Shown here: one piece after another, positions 15,903 through 23,463 of the stretch
Position numbering within the stretch: position 1 is the first letter of the stretch
Layout of the letters: each line of letters opens with the position of its first letter
Source: an uncultured Alphaproteobacteria bacterium
Lineage (GTDB): Bacteria > Pseudomonadota > Alphaproteobacteria > HIMB59 > GCA-002718135
Length of the DNA: 34,773 bases
Direction: 5' to 3'
Assembly: GCA_902521325.1 (NCBI GenBank)
Contig: CABYRE010000001.1
Span: 86,917 to 121,689 of the forward strand
Made by a program: the position numbers and the translations under genes
The notes under the pieces: generated by a model
The model's input: only the letters and a program-made list of their open reading frames with translations
Told to the model about the DNA's origin: nothing
Databases searched by the model: none

Positions 15903-18648
15903 AGAGAAAACAAAATTTTATTTAAACGAAAAGTTAGTTGAAGCTAATGCTGATGAAACTATTTGGCAAGTTTCAAATAGACTTGGAACAGAAATCCCAC
16001 ACTTATGTTATTCCGATAAACCTGGCTATAGAGCAGATGGAAATTGTAGAGCATGTATGGTTGAAATTGAAGGAGAACGTGTGTTGGCAGCATCTTGTAT
16101 TAGAAAGCCAACTGATAGTATGAAAGTAAAAACTTCTTCAGAAAAGGCTAAAAAATCTAGAGAGTTAGTTTTTGAATTACTTCTAGCAGATCAACCAAAA
16201 AAAGAAATTGCTCATGATAATAATTCTGACTTTTGGAAATGGATAGAAAAAGTTGAAGTTAAAGAAAGTAGATTCCCAAAAAAAACTTCATGTCAGGCAG
16301 ATGTTTCTCATCCTAGTATGGCTGTAAATCTAGATGCATGCATTCAATGTAATCTTTGTGTAAGAGCATGTAGAGAAGTTCAGGTCAACGATGTCATCGG
16401 AATGGCATATAGAGGAGAAAATTCTAAAATTGTATTCGATTTTGATGATCCAATGGGTGATAGCACATGTGTGGCATGTGGTGAATGTGTACAGGCTTGT
16501 CCAACCGGAGCATTAATGCCAGCATCCATTGTAGATAAAGATGGTGTTGGACATAGTAAGGTAGATAAAAAAATTGATAGCGTTTGTCCTTATTGTGGTG
16601 TGGGTTGTCAGATAGAATACAATGTAAAAGATAACAAAATTAAATACGTTAATGGTGTTGATGGTCCCGCAAACAAGAATAGATTATGTGTAAAAGGAAG
16701 GTTTGGTTTTGATTATGTAAATAATCCAGAAAGACTTACAAAGCCATTGATTAGAATTAAAGGTAAAGCAAAAGACTTACACCCAAGTATTAATTTTTCG
16801 AATATTCATGAATATTTTAGAGAAGCATCTTGGGATGAAGCTCTAGATTATGCTGCACAAGGATTTTTAAAACTTAATAAACAAAGAAATGGCAAGAGTA
16901 ATCTTGCAGGTTTTGGATCAGCTAAATGTTCAAATGAAGAAGCTTATTTATTTCAAAAATTAATCAGAACTGGTTTTAATACAAATAATGTTGATCATTG
17001 CACAAGACTTTGTCATGCGTCTTCTGTAGCTGCTTTATTGGAAACTATTGGTTCGGGAGCTGTTACTGCTCCATTCTATGAAGTTGAACATTCTGATGTG
17101 ATAATAGTCATTGGAGCAAATCCTACTGAAAACCATCCAGTTGCAGCAACTTTTTTTAAGAATGCTGCTAAAAAGGGTTCTAAATTAATTGTGATGGATC
17201 CTAGAGGTCATTCCTTAAAAAAACATGCAACTCATATGTTACAATTTAAACCAGGATCTGACGTTGCTCTCTTAAACTCAATAATGAATGTTATTGTAGA
17301 AGAAAATTTATTTAATTCAGAATATATTAAAAAACAAACTGAAGGATTTGAAAAATTAAGAAAACATTTAATGAATTATTCACCTGATATAATGGAAAAT
17401 GAAACAGGTATCGATCCAGAACTTATAAAAGAAGTAGCACGCTTATATGCCAATACAAATAAGGGAATAATTTTTTGGGGGATGGGGATTTCTCAACACA
17501 CACATGGTACTGACAATGCTAGATGTTTAATTTCTCTAGCTTTGATGACAGGGAATGTTGGAAAAAGAGGATCTGGTTTACATCCTTTAAGAGGACAAAA
17601 TAATGTTCAAGGAGCGTCTGATGCCGGTCTTATACCAATGATGTATCCTGATTACCAATTAGTTGATAAAGATAATAATAAAGATTTCTTTGAAAAACTT
17701 TGGAACACTCCTCTAGATGATAAAAAAGGTCTAACTGTTGTTGAAATTATGGATGCTATTCACGAGAATACAATTAAAGGTATGTATATACTTGGCGAAA
17801 ATCCAGCAATGTCCGACCCTGATCTAAATCATGCAAGAGAAGCTTTGCGATTGTTAGAGCATTTAGTTGTTCAAGATATTTTTTTAACTGAAACAGCAAC
17901 ATATGCGGATGTTATTTTCCCCGCTTCAGCATGGCCTGAAAAAAACGGAACAGTTACTAATACCAATAGACAAGTACAGATAGGAAGAAAAGCTTTAGAC
18001 CCTCCAGGTGAAGCTAAAGAAGATTGGTGGATAACGAACGAACTTGGAAAAAGAATGGGTTTAAATTGGAAATATAATCATCCCAAGGAAATTTATAAAG
18101 AAATGTCACTAACAATGCCTTCATTAAACAATATTTCTTGGGAAAGATTAGAAAATGAAAACTCCGTAACTTATCCAAGTAAATCTCCAACTACACCAGG
18201 AGATGAAATTGTTTTTGGTGACAAATTTCCAAACGAAAATGGTAAAGGTAAATTTGTGCCAGCTAGTGTTACTGCACCAGATGAAGTGCCTGATAAAGAA
18301 TTTGCGATGATACTAACCACAGGAAGACAATTAGAGCATTGGCATACTGGAGCTATGACTAGAAAGGCATCAAATTTAGATGCCATTGAACCGGAACCTT
18401 CAGTTTCAATATCACCCAAAGATATAATTAAAAATAATATGAAAGCTGGTGATAAAATAAAAGTCACAACTAGAAGAGGTTCAATAGATATTAGAGTAAG
18501 GCAAGACAGAGCGATTCCTGATGGAGTTATATTTATTCCATTTTGTTATAATGAGTCTGCCGCTAATCTTTTAACTAACCCAGCTTTAGATCCATATGGA
18601 AAAATTCCTGAATTTAAATATTGTGCAGCAAAAATTGAGAAGTTATAA
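15895..18648 (+). CDS. Formate dehydrogenase catalytic alpha subunit (Cys-type, NAD-dependent FdsA/Fdh1A family)
   Basis: Oxidises formate to CO2 in the cytosol with a bis-MGD metal centre. 917 residues. N-terminal [2Fe-2S] domain with C38, C51, C54 and C68; two ferredoxin-type [4Fe-4S] sets at C149/152/155/159 and C192/195/198/202; the proximal cluster at C231/234/238 and C265. The metal ligand is C373 with catalytic H374 (RLCHASS), and R566 (PLRGQNN) lies 193 residues later, the same spacing as C140/R333 in E. coli FdhF numbering where residue 140 is Sec. The extra His/Cys cluster that NuoG-like FdsA proteins carry between the [2Fe-2S] domain and the ferredoxin sets is not seen: residues 100-148 have only C133. 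Mo versus W cannot be read from the sequence. Confidence 0.95.
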   Translation: MTKEKTKFYLNEKLVEANADETIWQVSNRLGTEIPHLCYSDKPGYRADGNCRACMVEIEGERVLAASCIRKPTDSMKVKTSSEKAKKSRELVFELLLADQPKKEIAHDNNSDFWKWIEKVEVKESRFPKKTSCQADVSHPSMAVNLDACIQCNLCVRACREVQVNDVIGMAYRGENSKIVFDFDDPMGDSTCVACGECVQACPTGALMPASIVDKDGVGHSKVDKKIDSVCPYCGVGCQIEYNVKDNKIKYVNGVDGPANKNRLCVKGRFGFDYVNNPERLTKPLIRIKGKAKDLHPSINFSNIHEYFREASWDEALDYAAQGFLKLNKQRNGKSNLAGFGSAKCSNEEAYLFQKLIRTGFNTNNVDHCTRLCHASSVAALLETIGSGAVTAPFYEVEHSDVIIVIGANPTENHPVAATFFKNAAKKGSKLIVMDPRGHSLKKHATHMLQFKPGSDVALLNSIMNVIVEENLFNSEYIKKQTEGFEKLRKHLMNYSPDIMENETGIDPELIKEVARLYANTNKGIIFWGMGISQHTHGTDNARCLISLALMTGNVGKRGSGLHPLRGQNNVQGASDAGLIPMMYPDYQLVDKDNNKDFFEKLWNTPLDDKKGLTVVEIMDAIHENTIKGMYILGENPAMSDPDLNHAREALRLLEHLVVQDIFLTETATYADVIFPASAWPEKNGTVTNTNRQVQIGRKALDPPGEAKEDWWITNELGKRMGLNWKYNHPKEIYKEMSLTMPSLNNISWERLENENSVTYPSKSPTTPGDEIVFGDKFPNENGKGKFVPASVTAPDEVPDKEFAMILTTGRQLEHWHTGAMTRKASNLDAIEPEPSVSISPKDIIKNNMKAGDKIKVTTRRGSIDIRVRQDRAIPDGVIFIPFCYNESAANLLTNPALDPYGKIPEFKYCAAKIEKL

Positions 18649-18655
18649 ATATTCT

Positions 18656-18778
18656 ATGATTAAAAAAACATTAATAATTTTATTTCTTGTATTTAGTCCA
18701 ATCACAGCATGCTCTACTTTAAGTGAATTAAACGAAAGAGTAAAGGGTGATGGAGTTCCTTATATTCCTGGTATTTAA
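18656..18778 (+). CDS. Very small predicted lipoprotein
   Basis: A 40-residue product from ATG at 18656. It has a basic start (MIKK), a hydrophobic core LIILFLVFSP and the lipobox ITAC with Cys at residue 19, leaving a 22-residue mature peptide (CSTLSELNERVKGDGVPYIPGI given only as CSTLSELNERV and GVPYIPGI). The signal sequence is convincing for so short an ORF. It starts 7 bp after the formate dehydrogenase alpha gene, so it may be co-transcribed. A longer reading from an upstream start within the alpha gene would destroy the signal peptide and is rejected. No function is known to me; no clear Shine-Dalgarno precedes the ATG. Confidence 0.55.
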   Translation: MIKKTLIILFLVFSPITACSTLSELNERVKGDGVPYIPGI

Positions 18779-18800
18779 TTTATAAAATTCTTGTCGAATT

Positions 18801-18806
18801 TATAAT
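18801..18806 (+). promoter_or_regulatory. Candidate -10 element for tRNA-Thr
   Basis: A perfect TATAAT lies 22 bp upstream of the first base of tRNA-Thr, which puts transcription start about 15 nt before the mature 5' end. No good -35 box is seen at 16-18 bp spacing (a TTGTCG is only 4 bp upstream). The surrounding DNA is AT-rich, so chance occurrence is possible. Confidence 0.35.
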
Positions 18807-18828
18807 TTAATATAAATGCAAAATTAAT

Positions 18829-18904
<76 letters not shown>

Positions 18905-18916
18905 CCTTACTAACAT

Positions 18917-19678
18917 TTAAATTGAGTAAAAGTGATATAAGGCAATTGATGTTGCGTTAGAAACATTCAAACTATCAATTTCAAATTTTAAATTATTTTT
19001 CATGTTTATCTGTATTATTTCATCGCATTCTTTTTTGACTAACTCTCTAATACCTTTTCCTTCAGAACCAAAAACTAATACTGATTTTTGTGAAAAATTT
19101 AATTTTGAATTATTATTTTTTGAACTGTCAAAGCCATAAATCCAATAATTATTTTTTTTAAGAAAAGAAATAGTTCTTCTAATATTTGTCACTCTAATAT
19201 AATTTACAATTTCTGCAGCACCGGAAGCTGATTTATAAAGTGATGAAGTCAGTTCTGGTGAATTATCTTTGGCAACTATAATTCCTGCACAATCAAATAA
19301 TGCACATGATCTCATTATTGAACCAATATTTTGAGGGTCAGTAACTTGATCTAAAATTAATATTACTGATTTTGCTTTCTTACTTTCTACTTTTACAAAT
19401 TCTTCTAAACCTGGCCAAGTAAGATCTTTTGTTTTTAGAACTACTCCCTGCGTTGTGTTCTCATTTCCAAATCTTCTTGTGAATTCATTTTGAGGAAGAA
19501 TGGTAATTTTTTGTATATTAGATTCATATTTTTTGGCAAAATTAGTCTGATTTTTACTAATTATAAGCTCAATATTCTCTCTTTTATCATTTTGGAGGGC
19601 TGCCTTAACAGAATGTTGACCAAAAATTGTATGAATTCCTTGGTTTTTATTAGATTTATTATTTCTAAACTTACTCAT
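18917..19678 (-). CDS. rlmB: 23S rRNA (guanosine-2'-O)-methyltransferase RlmB (TrmH/SpoU family)
   Basis: Methylates the 2'-OH of a conserved guanosine (G2251 in E. coli) in the peptidyl-transferase region of 23S rRNA. 253 residues. An N-terminal L30e-like RNA-binding domain begins at IHTIFGQHSVKAAL (about 15-28); the SPOUT domain has motif 1 DQVTDPQNIGSIMRS at 110-124 with N117 and R123, motif 2 VFGSEGKGI and motif 3 LNVSNATSIALYHF at the C terminus. It is transcribed toward the tRNA-Thr gene and ends 12 bp from it. Confidence 0.95.
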   Translation of the reverse strand: MSKFRNNKSNKNQGIHTIFGQHSVKAALQNDKRENIELIISKNQTNFAKKYESNIQKITILPQNEFTRRFGNENTTQGVVLKTKDLTWPGLEEFVKVESKKAKSVILILDQVTDPQNIGSIMRSCALFDCAGIIVAKDNSPELTSSLYKSASGAAEIVNYIRVTNIRRTISFLKKNNYWIYGFDSSKNNNSKLNFSQKSVLVFGSEGKGIRELVKKECDEIIQINMKNNLKFEIDSLNVSNATSIALYHFYSI

Positions 19679-19803
19679 GGTTTAATATCACAGATTTGTC
19701 TAATTAATACAATCTAGATATGTACAAAACGGCATTTTTTGTCTAAAAGGCCGTTGCTTTTACGAGTATACGTATTTTGCAAAGGTGAAGCTGTTGTTTT
19801 AGA

Positions 19804-19830
19804 TTGACATGTATACTAATTTATTAGTAT
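19804..19830 (+). promoter_or_regulatory. Candidate promoter of the tRNA-Tyr/tRNA-Gly/tuf unit
   Basis: A perfect -35 box TTGACA is at 19804-19809. The best -10 candidate at workable spacing is TAGTAT at 19825-19830 (15-bp spacer, short); TATACT at 19812-19817 is an alternative for another -35. Transcription from the first would begin about 10-12 nt before tRNA-Tyr. The spacer and -10 are covered by a perfect 8+8 bp inverted repeat (19813-19830). The remainder of the 170-bp gap holds a 6-bp inverted repeat (19728-19733 with 19750-19755) and nothing else recognised. Confidence 0.5.
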
Positions 19831-19848
19831 TGGCCAATTTCTTCAAAC

Positions 19849-19934
19849 GGAGGGGTGGTCGAGTGGTTAAAGGCAGCGGACTGTAAATCCGCCCGCGTGA
19901 GCGTACGTAGGTTCGAATCCTACCCCCTCCACCA
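19849..19934 (+). tRNA. tRNA-Tyr (anticodon GTA)
   Basis: An 86-nt class II tRNA with the long variable arm expected for bacterial Tyr. Acceptor GGAGGGG / CCCCTCC, discriminator A, encoded CCA at 19932-19934. The anticodon loop CTGTAAA gives GTA, in the stem GCGGA/TCCGC; the T stem GTAGG/CCTAC is perfect. It heads the tRNA-Tyr, tRNA-Gly, tuf order. Confidence 0.98.
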
Positions 19935-19992
19935 TTATGGAGGTAATGGGATGAAAGCATTAAAGTGAGTGTGTGAAGCAGTCAGTTTAGTT

Positions 19993-20066
19993 GCGGGTGT
20001 AGCTTAGTGGTAAAGCTCCAGCCTTCCAAGCTGGCTACGAGGGTTCGATTCCCTTCACCCGCTCCA
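19993..20066 (+). tRNA. tRNA-Gly (anticodon TCC)
   Basis: A 74-nt tRNA: acceptor GCGGGTG / CACCCGC, discriminator U, encoded CCA at 20064-20066. The anticodon arm CCAGC-CTTCCAA-GCTGG gives TCC. It lies 58 bp after tRNA-Tyr and 26 bp before tuf, with no terminator between, so the three are probably one transcript. Confidence 0.98.
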
Positions 20067-20092
20067 TAACAAAATATTATTGGGGTAAAAAA

Positions 20093-21283
20093 ATGGCTAA
20101 AGCAAAATTCGAAAGAAATAAACCGCATTGTAACATAGGTACTGTTGGTCACGTTGACCATGGTAAAACAACATTAACAGCTGCTATAACAAAAATATTA
20201 GCTGAGACAGGTGGAGCAGAATTTACAGATTATGCAAATATTGATAAAGCACCTGAAGAAAGAGAACGTGGTATTACAATATCTACAGCACACGTTGAAT
20301 ATGAAACTGAAGCAAGACATTATGCTCACGTAGATTGTCCTGGACACGCAGATTATGTTAAGAACATGATAACTGGTGCAGCTCAAATGGATGGTGGTAT
20401 CTTAGTTGTTAATGCCGCTGACGGACCAATGCCTCAAACAAGGGAACACATACTTTTAGCTAGACAAGTAGGTGTACCTGCTCTTGTTGTATACATGAAC
20501 AAAGTTGATCAAGTAGATGACAAAGAACTAATTGATCTTGTTGAAATGGAAATTAGAGAACTTCTTACTTCATATGAATTCCCAGGTGATACTATCCCAA
20601 TCATTAAGGGTTCAGCTTTAGCAGCACTTGAAGGTAGAGATGATGAAATTGGAAAAAATTCAATTATGGAATTAATGAAAGCAGTTGATGAACATATACC
20701 ACAACCTAGCCGACCTGTAGATCAGCCTTTCTTAATGCCAGTTGAGGATGTATTTTCAATTTCTGGTAGAGGTACAGTTGTAACTGGAAGAATTGAACAA
20801 GGTCAAGTTAAAGTTGGAGAGGAAATCGAGATCCTAGGAATAAGAGAGCCTCAAAAAACTACTTGTACTGGAGTTGAAATGTTCAGAAAACTTTTAGATT
20901 CTGGTGAAGCCGGAGATAACGTTGGTGTTCTTCTACGTGGAACAAAAAGAGAAGAAGTTGAACGTGGTCAAGTATTAGCAAAACCAGGCTCAATAAAACC
21001 ACATACAAAATTTAAAGCAGAAGCATATGTATTAAAAAAAGAAGAGGGTGGAAGACATACACCATTCTTTTCAAACTACAGACCTCAATTCTACTTTAGA
21101 ACAACTGATGTGACTGGAACAATTAAATTACCAGAAGGAACCGAAATGGTAATGCCTGGTGATAATATTGCTATGGAAGTTACTCTTTTGTCTCCAATTG
21201 CAATGGATAAAGGTTTAAAATTTGCAATTAGAGAAGGTGGAAGAACAGTTGGCGCTGGAGTTGTTGCTGAAATTATTGAATAG
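20093..21283 (+). CDS. tuf: Translation elongation factor Tu
   Basis: GTPase that delivers aminoacyl-tRNA to the ribosome. The 396 residues are the usual bacterial length. The P-loop GHVDHGKT is at 19-26, then [12 protein letters not shown] (switch II) and NKVD for guanine recognition; domains 2 and 3 are complete and end in [12 protein letters not shown]-rich ribosome site (TTGGGG) precedes the ATG. It lies between tRNA-Gly and tRNA-Trp, the conserved tRNA-tuf-secE arrangement. Whether a second copy follows fusA cannot be seen, because the window ends within fusA. Confidence 0.99.
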   Translation: MAKAKFERNKPHCNIGTVGHVDHGKTTLTAAITKILAETGGAEFTDYANIDKAPEERERGITISTAHVEYETEARHYAHVDCPGHADYVKNMITGAAQMDGGILVVNAADGPMPQTREHILLARQVGVPALVVYMNKVDQVDDKELIDLVEMEIRELLTSYEFPGDTIPIIKGSALAALEGRDDEIGKNSIMELMKAVDEHIPQPSRPVDQPFLMPVEDVFSISGRGTVVTGRIEQGQVKVGEEIEILGIREPQKTTCTGVEMFRKLLDSGEAGDNVGVLLRGTKREEVERGQVLAKPGSIKPHTKFKAEAYVLKKEEGGRHTPFFSNYRPQFYFRTTDVTGTIKLPEGTEMVMPGDNIAMEVTLLSPIAMDKGLKFAIREGGRTVGAGVVAEIIE

Positions 21284-21320
21284 TTTTAGGGGCCGCTCTA
21301 TCAGTTAGCCATTACTTATT

Positions 21321-21396
21321 AGGAGTGTAGCTCAACTGGTAGAGCACCGGTCTCCAAAACCGGGGGCTGCGGGTTCAAGTCCTGCCACTCCTGCCA
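21321..21396 (+). tRNA. tRNA-Trp (anticodon CCA)
   Basis: A 76-nt tRNA: acceptor AGGAGTG / CACTCCT, discriminator G (the Trp identity base), encoded CCA at 21394-21396. The anticodon arm CCGGT-CTCCAAA-ACCGG gives CCA. It is located 37 bp after tuf and 14 bp before secE, as in most proteobacteria. The presence of only a CCA anticodon tRNA here fits the standard code, in which TGA remains a stop. Confidence 0.98.
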
Positions 21397-21410
21397 AGAG
21401 AAACAAAAAT

Positions 21411-21626
21411 ATGAATATTGAAAAAAAGAAAACATCACCAGCTCTTTTTGTAAGACAAGTTAGACAAGAATTACAAAAAGTAACCTGGCCTCAAAGGAGA
21501 GATACTTTTATTTCTTCTGCAATAGTAATATTATTAATAATATTATTTTCATTATTTTTTCTTTTAACCGATCAGATATGGTCTTTTTCAATAAGAAAAA
21601 TAATTGAAATAGGTTCAGGTTTTTAA
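21411..21626 (+). CDS. secE: Preprotein translocase subunit SecE
   Basis: Essential small clamp subunit of the SecYEG channel. The 71 residues are the short single-TM form found in alphaproteobacteria. The amphipathic block FVRQVRQELQKVTWPQRRDT at about 13-32 is the family signature, followed by one membrane helix (about 35-55) and a short tail. The stop codon overlaps the nusG start (TAATG), so secE and nusG are translationally coupled. Confidence 0.96.
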   Translation: MNIEKKKTSPALFVRQVRQELQKVTWPQRRDTFISSAIVILLIILFSLFFLLTDQIWSFSIRKIIEIGSGF

Positions 21627-22159
21627 TGAATAAAGCAAGATGGTACGTTCTTCATGCCTATTCAGGTTATGAAAAAAAAGTTGCTGACAGCATCCTAGAC
21701 CAAGCAACAAAACTTGGAGTTAAAGAACATATCGAAGAAATATCTGTTCCCGTTCAAAATATTGTTGAAGTAAAAAGAGGTGTAAGGGTTAATACAGAAA
21801 GAAAAATATTTCCTGGTTATATTCTTATTAAAATGATTTTAAATGATGATACTTGGCATATTATTAAAACAACTCCAAAGCTAAGTGGTTTTTTAGGAAA
21901 TAAAGGCAAACCAGTGCCTATTAGTAACGCTGAAGCAAAAAGAATATCTGAACAAGTTATTGATGGTGTAGAAAAATCTAGACCTGCGATAATGTATGAT
22001 ATTGGAGAACAAGTAAAAGTAATTGATGGACCTTTTGCATCATTTAATGGAGAGGTCGAACAAATAGATGAAGATAAAGCAAGATTAAGAGTAGCTGTTT
22101 CAATTTTTGGAAGATCAACACCTGTTGATTTAGAATATTCTCAGGTAGAAAAGGCATAA
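21626..22159 (+). CDS. nusG: Transcription termination/antitermination factor NusG
   Basis: Binds RNA polymerase, suppresses pausing, and links transcription to Rho or to ribosomes. 177 residues: NGN domain beginning RWYVLHAYSGYEKKVA (about 5-20) with the FPGYILIKM strand, and a C-terminal KOW domain at about 123-177 (GEQVKVIDGPFASFNGEVEQ). A 1-bp overlap with secE and a 3-bp gap to rplK place it in the secE-nusG-rplKA transcript. Confidence 0.98.
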   Translation: MNKARWYVLHAYSGYEKKVADSILDQATKLGVKEHIEEISVPVQNIVEVKRGVRVNTERKIFPGYILIKMILNDDTWHIIKTTPKLSGFLGNKGKPVPISNAEAKRISEQVIDGVEKSRPAIMYDIGEQVKVIDGPFASFNGEVEQIDEDKARLRVAVSIFGRSTPVDLEYSQVEKA

Positions 22160-22162
22160 ACT

Positions 22163-22591
22163 ATGGCTAAAGAAATTTTAGGTTTAATTAAATTACAAAT
22201 TCCTGCTGGAGGAGCCAACCCTTCACCCCCCGTTGGTCCTGCCCTTGGACAAAGAGGATTAAATATAATGGATTTTTGTAAAGCATTTAATGATAAAACA
22301 AAAGATTTAGAAAAAGGTGCGCCAATTCCAGTTATTATAACAGCATACAAAGATAGAAGCTTTGATTTTACTACAAAATTACCACCAGTAAGTTTTTATC
22401 TTAAAAAAGCAGCAAAAATAAAAAAAGGAAACTCAACTCCTGGAAGATCATTAGTAGGTAAAGTCTCAATGCAAGATATTGAAAAAATCGCCAAAGAAAA
22501 AATGCAAGATTTAAATGCTATTGATCTAGATGGAGCAATGAACATGGTTAAAGGATCTGCCGTTTCAATGGGTATGGAGGTAGTTGGTTAA
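22163..22591 (+). CDS. rplK: 50S ribosomal protein L11
   Basis: Stalk-base protein that binds the GTPase-associated region of 23S rRNA and contacts elongation factors. The 142 residues match E. coli L11. The proline-rich N-terminal block [19 protein letters not shown] is intact, as is the C-terminal rRNA-binding domain ending [18 protein letters not shown]. The stop overlaps the rplA start by one base. Confidence 0.98.
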   Translation: MAKEILGLIKLQIPAGGANPSPPVGPALGQRGLNIMDFCKAFNDKTKDLEKGAPIPVIITAYKDRSFDFTTKLPPVSFYLKKAAKIKKGNSTPGRSLVGKVSMQDIEKIAKEKMQDLNAIDLDGAMNMVKGSAVSMGMEVVG

Positions 22592-23280
22592 TGAAAATAA
22601 CAAAAAATAGAAAACAAATGTTAGATAATTTTGACACTTCAAAGATTTATGAACCGTTAGAAGCTATTAAAATTTTAAAAGAAAAATCTTTCGTTAAGTT
22701 TAAAGAAACTATTGATATTTCTATCAATCTTGGAATTGATAGCAACAAAACTGATCAAAATATTAAGGGTGTCGTAAATCTTCCTAATGGAACAGGAAAA
22801 ACTGTAAAAGTCGCAGTAATTGCAAATGATGACAAACAAAAAGATGCAAAAAGTAATGGTGCTGATTTGGTAGGGAGTGATGATTTGATTGAAATAATTT
22901 CTAAATCAAAAATAGAATTTGATGTTTTAATTGCGACTCCAGATATGATGCCCAAATTAGGTAAAGTAGCAAAAATACTTGGTCCAAAAGGATTAATGCC
23001 AAACCCTAAGCTCGGTACTGTAACAAATGAAATTTCTCAATCAGTAAAAAACGCTAAGTCAGGTCAAGTCAAATTCAAAAATGATAAATCTGGTATCGTT
23101 CATGCTGGTGTTGGCAAACTAGATTTTAGCGAAGAAGATTTGTTAGAAAATATTAAAACATTTTATTCTTCAGTTAGTAAAAGTAAACCTGATGCTGTTA
23201 AGGGTTCTTTTATAAAAAAGGTTACCATAGCTTCAACTATGGGAGTTGGATTAAATATTAACCAAGCTAGCTTGCGTTAA
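22591..23280 (+). CDS. rplA: 50S ribosomal protein L1
   Basis: Forms the L1 stalk at the E site and, in other bacteria, represses the L11-L1 mRNA. 229 residues. The signature IATPDMMPKLGKVAKILGPKG and the neighbouring GLMPNPKLGTVT are present. It is coupled to rplK by a TAATG overlap. The 183-bp stretch that follows is the L10 leader, not a gene. Confidence 0.98.
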   Translation: MKITKNRKQMLDNFDTSKIYEPLEAIKILKEKSFVKFKETIDISINLGIDSNKTDQNIKGVVNLPNGTGKTVKVAVIANDDKQKDAKSNGADLVGSDDLIEIISKSKIEFDVLIATPDMMPKLGKVAKILGPKGLMPNPKLGTVTNEISQSVKNAKSGQVKFKNDKSGIVHAGVGKLDFSEEDLLENIKTFYSSVSKSKPDAVKGSFIKKVTIASTMGVGLNINQASLR

Positions 23281-23282
23281 TT

Positions 23283-23443
23283 AATCCAAAGGATGATCTT
23301 TGATCATCACCTGTCAAAGACTGCAGGGGCTTTGAGCTTAATTTCCTGCATAGACTGAAGCGAGTCATTGATTTGCTTCTTGACAGGCTTTAAATTAGTT
23401 TGATGGGCAAACTAATTTTAGCTAATATTGGATCCTTTGGATT
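23283..23443 (+). ncRNA. rplJ leader RNA (L10/L12 autoregulatory leader candidate)
   Basis: The longest gap in the window is full of RNA structure. Perfect pairings visible are: 23283-23294 with 23432-23443 (12 bp, closing the whole leader); 23292-23298 with 23302-23308 (7 bp, UUU loop); CCTGTCAA 23310-23317 with TTGACAGG 23380-23387 (8 bp); TGCAGG 23322-23327 with CCTGCA 23345-23350; and 23392-23402 with 23408-23418 (11 bp, 5-nt loop, then UUUU-type end). The long closing helix and the 7-bp hairpin share bases 23292-23294, so they exclude each other. Known L10 leaders bind the L10-(L12) complex to repress rplJL; the location fits, but matching to the Rfam family was not tested. Confidence 0.75.
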
Positions 23444-23463
23444 CAATTAAAACCGAGGTTGAC

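Noticed and set aside
18596..18655. Longer version of the small lipoprotein starting within the formate dehydrogenase alpha gene
   Set aside because: The extension would put 20 unrelated residues before the signal peptide; the internal ATG gives a proper lipoprotein signal.
19728..19755. Inverted repeat AACGGC/GCCGTT as an intrinsic terminator
   Set aside because: Only 6 bp with a 16-base loop, and no gene reads into it on the plus strand (rlmB starts here and runs the other way).
23428..23463. N-terminal extension of L10 from a TTG start
   Set aside because: The extension lies in the regulatory helix, lacks family similarity, and the downstream GTG has a ribosome site and the correct length.
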